64,000 bases of DNA from Paenibacillus sinopodophylli (GTDB taxonomy: Bacteria > Bacillota > Bacilli > Paenibacillales > Paenibacillaceae). The first letter of the stretch is position 1; every line of letters begins with the position of its first letter. This document shows, one piece after another, positions 60,761-64,000 of this stretch. A model generated the notes under the pieces. It was not told where the DNA came from. It ran no database searches and saw nothing but the letters and a program-made list of their open reading frames with translations. The DNA is taken from NCBI RefSeq assembly GCF_005930355.1, contig NZ_VDBO01000001.1, forward strand, positions 1,213,339 through 1,277,338, read 5' to 3'. The position numbers and the translations under genes are program-made.

Positions 60761-61279
60761 ATGGGAATTTTAAGCGGCAATCCAAAAGATGAACCAATGC
60801 ACTATGGAGAAATCTTCAGCGTATGGCAAGCTTCCATAGTCGCAAAAGGTGCTGTTTCGTGTTATCAGGCATATTTAAACCATTCTGGTGACAAAGATCT
60901 TAAAAAAGTACTTGACGCTCTTATTGATCAGGCTAAACTTGAAATTAAAGAATTAGATACTATACTCATTGATAACGGGATTGCTACCGTACCTGTAATG
61001 CCTGAAAGGTCCCCAGTTAAACTTGAAGATATCCCTGTTGGTGCACGATTTACTGATCCTGAAATTGCGGCTAAGATTGCTGCTGATACTTCATTAGGAT
61101 TAGTTGCTTGTAGTCAAGTTATAGGACAATCAATTAGAGAAGATATTGGTGCATTATTTGCTAAATACCATATTACAAAAACAGCAATAGGACTTAAAAT
61201 ACTAGAGATGAACAAAGAAAAAGGTTGGCTTATCCCACCTCCATTGCAAGTTAAGAGACCCGAGTCAGTTAACGCTTAA
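60761..61279 (+). CDS. DUF3231-family protein
   Basis: A 172-residue helical protein. MHYGEIFSVWQASIVAKGAV, then IDQAKLEIKELDTILIDNGI and VPVMPERSPV match the DUF3231 bundle, which is frequent in Bacillus and Paenibacillus and is sometimes linked to spores; function unknown. AAAAAGGAG precedes the start. It has its own terminator. Confidence 0.82.
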   Translation: MGILSGNPKDEPMHYGEIFSVWQASIVAKGAVSCYQAYLNHSGDKDLKKVLDALIDQAKLEIKELDTILIDNGIATVPVMPERSPVKLEDIPVGARFTDPEIAAKIAADTSLGLVACSQVIGQSIREDIGALFAKYHITKTAIGLKILEMNKEKGWLIPPPLQVKRPESVNA

Positions 61280-61285
61280 ATACAC

Positions 61286-61320
61286 AAAAAGCCCCTAACC
61301 AACTAAGGTCAGGGGCTTTC
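61286..61320. terminator. Bidirectional terminator between DUF3231 and amidase genes
   Basis: AAAAAGCCCCT-ACC/GGT-AGGGGCTTT arms with a 6-nt loop between convergent genes. Confidence 0.87.
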
Positions 61321-61323
61321 GTT

Positions 61324-62010
61324 TTACTTGCGGGACAGAACGATCGTATTAAGAAATGAGATTTCTGACAAAGTGAGCTTCTTGCTTTTGATCTTATCTA
61401 CCCACGTCTTATCATTGATTACACCTTTATCAAGCAGGCTTTGTACCGCAGCGCCGAGCTGCTCCCATTGATTATTTGTCAGTACCAATTTATCCTCTAC
61501 CTCCTCTTTTGGTGGCTGTAGCTTAGCGGCAACCATCGCTTTGAATGTCACCCAACCTTCCCATGTACCGCCACTATGCATAAGGCGCGGGCATACCTTG
61601 CCGTTCCAGTCATAGTGCCTCCGAAGCCGATCAACACCCCACCCACGCTGATTAAGCATGTTGGCAACTAATTGAGCGGCGTTTTCCAACGTTTTGGCGT
61701 AGTCACCACTCTCGCATATCTCAATACCGATCGATGTTCTGTTTCCGCTCGTAGAGCCGTTACCATCGCCAGAATGCCAAGCATTTTCGTTTAGCGGTAA
61801 ACACTCGATAGCTCCGTGCTCGTCCACTACGATATGAAAAGACGCCTGACGGTTGTTAGTCTGATTGGTTAGCCAAGTACGTTCGTTCTTAGCGCTACTG
61901 GACGGATTTCCAGTGTTGTGGATCGTGATTGTTGTAGCAGTCATAGGCAAAGCGGGACGGCGGTTAAACGGTGTCGTCTTGGGGATATGGTCCTCGATGT
62001 AGCTAACCAC
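61324..62010 (-). CDS. Phage N-acetylmuramoyl-L-alanine amidase (endolysin)
   Basis: A 228-residue endolysin with an N-terminal Amidase_2 zinc domain: ITIHNTGNPSSSAKNERTWL, HIVVDEHGAIECLPLNENAW and the later ligands in RRHYDWNGKVCPRLMH. The C-terminal 70 residues form a helical domain, possibly wall-binding. Cleaves the stem peptide from muramic acid at lysis. GTG start with AAAGGGG upstream. It overlaps the holin by eight bases. Confidence 0.92.
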   Translation of the reverse strand: MVSYIEDHIPKTTPFNRRPALPMTATTITIHNTGNPSSSAKNERTWLTNQTNNRQASFHIVVDEHGAIECLPLNENAWHSGDGNGSTSGNRTSIGIEICESGDYAKTLENAAQLVANMLNQRGWGVDRLRRHYDWNGKVCPRLMHSGGTWEGWVTFKAMVAAKLQPPKEEVEDKLVLTNNQWEQLGAAVQSLLDKGVINDKTWVDKIKSKKLTLSEISFLNTIVLSRK

Positions 62011-62467
62011 GCTTATTATCCCCTTTCTCTTTAAGCTGCGTCAGAAACCCGCTTAACCAACCAGGCAGCGGAACGCCGAACGTCCCTAGGTTCTCTACAA
62101 CGCTCAATCCCTCGCGACCTGCATAAAAGTAAATAGCTGCTGTTCTGAAAATCGGAGCGCCGGGCTGCACCCAATCGTCCAATAGAGCAGCGAGACCGAT
62201 AACAAACAAAACCGTAATCTTACGGATACCGCCCCAAAACATAATGTCGCTATTTACGTTTTTATTTTTGATTGCGCCGAGTACGCCAGAAATATAATCA
62301 GCCACCATAAGCACTAGGATGACTTGTAGGGCTTTGTCCCACCCGCCTAACCATTCAGATATGACAAGACCAACAGCCGCTACAGTGCCGCCCAAGAAAG
62401 CCTCCTTGCCAGTTGCTGCTGTTGCTGCTGTGTAAATGGTTGATACGTAGTCTTTCGCTTGGTTCAT
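62003..62467 (-). CDS. Phage holin (TcdE/holin_4 family)
   Basis: A 154-residue membrane protein with three or four helices: AFLGGTVAAVGLVISEWLGG, VILVLMVADYISGVLGAIKN and the diagnostic YFYAGREGLSVVENLGTFGV. It permeabilises the membrane for the amidase. The order holin then amidase is classic. GAGAGGGG lies upstream of the ATG. Confidence 0.92.
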   Translation of the reverse strand: MNQAKDYVSTIYTAATAATGKEAFLGGTVAAVGLVISEWLGGWDKALQVILVLMVADYISGVLGAIKNKNVNSDIMFWGGIRKITVLFVIGLAALLDDWVQPGAPIFRTAAIYFYAGREGLSVVENLGTFGVPLPGWLSGFLTQLKEKGDNKRG

Positions 62468-62499
62468 ATGGGATAAACCCCTCTCTTTGTATGGGCATG

Positions 62500-62524
62500 A
62501 AAAAAGCCCCGCCGAAGCGGAGCT
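62500..62524 (-). terminator. Terminator upstream of the holin gene
   Basis: Minus-strand stem AGCTCCGC/GCGGGGCT with a 4-nt loop (TTCG type), then TTTTTTC. It separates the tail-tip genes from the lysis genes. Confidence 0.87.
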
Positions 62525-62530
62525 GATGTA

Positions 62531-62674
62531 TTAAACCTCAAGCGGTTTGCCGTCTGTGCCAAATCCAAGTGCAAGCAAATCAGCTTCAACAGCATCGCGG
62601 ATGCTTGCAGGAACTTGAGCAAATGTGCGGCGACCAGCAATAATGAGTGTTACTGTAACGGTAACGAGTGGCAT
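62531..62674 (-). CDS. CD1375-like small phage protein, copy 2
   Basis: A 47-residue protein (MPLVTVTVTLIIAGRRTFAQ, VPASIRDAVEADLLALGFG) of the CD1375-like family found between tail-fibre and holin genes. GGAGGTGATATC precedes the ATG at 62674. It is a paralogue of the preceding small gene at 62731-62874. Function unknown. Confidence 0.75.
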   Translation of the reverse strand: MPLVTVTVTLIIAGRRTFAQVPASIRDAVEADLLALGFGTDGKPLEV

Positions 62675-62730
62675 GATATCACCTCCTCTCCTTAACACGA
62701 TGAACGTCAGCCATAACAAAAAACGCAGCA

Positions 62731-62874
62731 TCATGCTTCCCCCTTGGGCTGCTGATCTGCGTTTAAATTACTTTGCACCGCTTCTCGTAAATGTTCGGGA
62801 ACGTCTTCTATCGTGCGCCGTCCAGATTGGATTAATTGGACGGTCAAGGCTGCCATACGTATATCTAGTGTCAA
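62731..62874 (-). CDS. CD1375-like small phage protein, copy 1
   Basis: A 47-residue protein (RMAALTVQLIQSGRRTIEDV, PEHLREAVQSNLNADQQ). It shares the pattern (V/L)IxxGRRT-xxVP-xxR-AV with copy 2. TTG start at 62874 with GGAGGTGAGCAGTC upstream; the TTGA overlaps the stop of the previous gene. Tandem duplication with copy 2. Confidence 0.72.
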   Translation of the reverse strand: MTLDIRMAALTVQLIQSGRRTIEDVPEHLREAVQSNLNADQQPKGEA

Positions 62875-63254
62875 GACTGCTCACCTCCTGCAGCTTGTAG
62901 ATCGAGAACCATAAGATATACATCAAATAGAGCATCCATCGTATCCAAATTTGTTTGTTCACTTAATGCAAGCTTCGCTTCAAGTTGCTCGATTCGCAAT
63001 TGCTCTGGTGTCTTTGGTGTTTCGGGCTCGATTGGCGTAACGACCTCGATATCCGCTGAAAGAAACTGTCCCACTTCATCGACCGCAATGACAACCTCTC
63101 CACCATTAACATGAGAAAACCATATCGCAGCAGCCATTTCTTCGTCATCTACGATGCAGCTTGCGGAATTTTCGGGAAGCTCCACAAAATCAACAGCGTT
63201 CATAGCACCGCCTAGCATAATCCCCGTCGAAACTTCGTATTCAATCAACAACAT
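62871..63254 (-). CDS. Phage tail-associated protein, XkdW-like position
   Basis: A 127-residue protein. N-terminal half NAVDFVELPENSASCIVDDE; C-terminal helices EQLRIEQLEAKLALSEQTNL, then DALFDVYLMVLDL. This arrangement is common in small genes between tail fibre and holin in Bacillota phages. AAAGGAGGG precedes the ATG. Role unknown, perhaps fibre assembly. Confidence 0.7.
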   Translation of the reverse strand: MLLIEYEVSTGIMLGGAMNAVDFVELPENSASCIVDDEEMAAAIWFSHVNGGEVVIAVDEVGQFLSADIEVVTPIEPETPKTPEQLRIEQLEAKLALSEQTNLDTMDALFDVYLMVLDLQAAGGEQS

Positions 63255-63268
63255 GCAATAACCCTCCT

Positions 63269-64000
63269 TTAATCCGTGCCTGTGATTGACGTATTAGGGT
63301 TGTCATAAACCTCTGTACCACACAGTGTTATGTTTCTGAGGTACATAGCTCCCGAAGAATATACATTGATGTAAATGTACGAGTTTTCTGCAATGTAACC
63401 TAAATCTACATTAAATGCCGCATAGGTCACCGTGTTAGAGCTAATCTGAGTGGCTACAGGGTTGCTCCCTGAGACGAATTCAGCGGAAGCAGTAACGCCG
63501 CTCGTTGAAGAATGATATTCACCTTTCAACCTGTAACGACCAGGTTTATTAACCTGTATTCTCTTCATCTGACCCGTCCCTGCTCGCTCTGTAGGAAGGG
63601 ATAGCAAAACGTTATCACTCGGCGTGACATACGATTTATGGAGCGGAGTCCATGTTGTCCAGACACTTGCGTACATCCTTCGCGTCCAAACTCTGTTAGT
63701 TGATGTATCATAAGCTGTTTGAGCTATATACCCCGCAGAGACTGGGTAGGTAATAACTTGATAATATATTCCCGTCCCTACTATAGGAGCGTTAGTGCCG
63801 CCCACTTGGTGATAGACACCATCTACGATCAATGTGTTCACATCAACAACTGGGGAGATGTTAATCATCTCTTTACTAATTTGCGTCCAAGCTGTCCATG
63901 TGCCATTAATATTACGTCTTGTCCATATTCGATTAGCAGCGAAGTCATAAGCGGTCTGCGCCACGTATGTCGTATCGAATTGATACGTTGTAACATCGAT
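63269..64000 (-). CDS. Phage tail fibre with pyocin-knob-like repeats, partial
   Basis: Truncated by the window edge; the N-terminus lies beyond 64000. Two repeat units are visible: YVAQTAYDFAANRIWTRRN with WTAWTQIS, and YIAQTAYDTSTNRVWTRRM with WTTWTPL, resembling pyocin-knob repeats of tail fibres. The C-terminal 110 residues are a beta-rich tip (GRYRLKGEYHSSTSGVTASA). It probably recognises the host surface. Confidence 0.83.
   Translation of the reverse strand: MDVTTYQFDTTYVAQTAYDFAANRIWTRRNINGTWTAWTQISKEMINISPVVDVNTLIVDGVYHQVGGTNAPIVGTGIYYQVITYPVSAGYIAQTAYDTSTNRVWTRRMYASVWTTWTPLHKSYVTPSDNVLLSLPTERAGTGQMKRIQVNKPGRYRLKGEYHSSTSGVTASAEFVSGSNPVATQISSNTVTYAAFNVDLGYIAENSYIYINVYSSGAMYLRNITLCGTEVYDNPNTSITGTD

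Larger units (their letters stand above)
33893..64000. mobile_element. Prophage (right end beyond the window)
   Basis: Phage gene content is continuous from the tRNA-Val 3' end: excisionase-like protein, late sigma-like regulator, replication and recombination genes, cro/cI switch, accessory block, holin, amidase and tail fibre. The early operon and the lysis/tail genes run leftwards. Terminase, capsid and most tail genes and any integrase must lie beyond 64 kb. In the integrated map the attachment site falls between the late regulator and where the late genes would begin on the circle. Confidence 0.9.

Overview
The window reads as a Paenibacillus-type (Bacillota, spore-forming) chromosome carrying most of one prophage. 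The inference rests on the acuC/ccpA neighbourhood, a Spo0E-type phosphatase gene, a proline T-box leader, SwrC-type RND and VanZ-like genes, strong GGAGG ribosome binding sites with many GTG/TTG starts, and two families of dispersed intergenic repeats that I associate with this genus. No species can be named from the sequence alone.

Host part, 1-33.9 kb. Genes in order are: acuC behind a five-copy hairpin repeat array; mtnN-ccpA; a zinc-ribbon protein; a VanZ-like protein; a DJ-1/PfpI protein; a PTS operon (EIICBA plus enzyme I) whose leader carries the same hairpin repeat; a Q/N-rich repeat protein; a CoA-binding protein; aroA and aroK; gnd; proS behind a T-box; an ABC-2 transporter operon divergent from a NarL/LiaSR-type two-component system; a YktB-like protein; an RND pump; an MFS pump; a SpeA-type decarboxylase; several small conserved proteins; an MBL hydrolase; and a Spo0E-like gene. 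Carbon-control (ccpA), sugar uptake (PTS) and acetoin/acetyl metabolism (acuC) lie close together. Most genes end in strong, often bidirectional, hairpin terminators.

Prophage, about 33.9 kb to beyond 64 kb. It abuts the 3' end of a tRNA-Val(GAC). Its early operon runs leftwards from a cro/cI switch at 53 kb. That operon carries an antirepressor, a zinc-hook ATPase, RecT with an MBL-fold partner, a DnaQ-like exonuclease, replication initiator, helicase loader, DnaB, a RuvC-like resolvase, a PP-loop protein, HNH, a DNA methyltransferase, ASCH, a metallopeptidase-like protein that has lost its catalytic site, and a sigma-like late regulator. Many genes overlap by ATGA or TTGA, and about ten are shorter than 60 codons. 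To the right of cI lies an accessory block, followed by lysis genes (holin, amidase) and a tail-fibre gene cut by the window edge. No integrase is visible.

The most unusual unit is at 54.1-56.8 kb. It is a complete agr-type peptide-signalling operon inside the lysogeny region: HTH protein, six-TM sensor-like protein with no kinase domain, AgrB, a serine-type AgrD and a LytTR regulator. It is driven by a promoter framed by two identical 18-bp dyads. Beside it is a divergent pair in which the two halves of a phage repressor (HTH and S24 domains) are encoded separately. I read this as a candidate kinase-less peptide-based lysis/lysogeny or population-sensing module. Nearby the phage also carries a Ku-ligase NHEJ operon and genes that look directed at the host cell or spore (collagen-like protein, WGxxGxxG protein, DUF3231).
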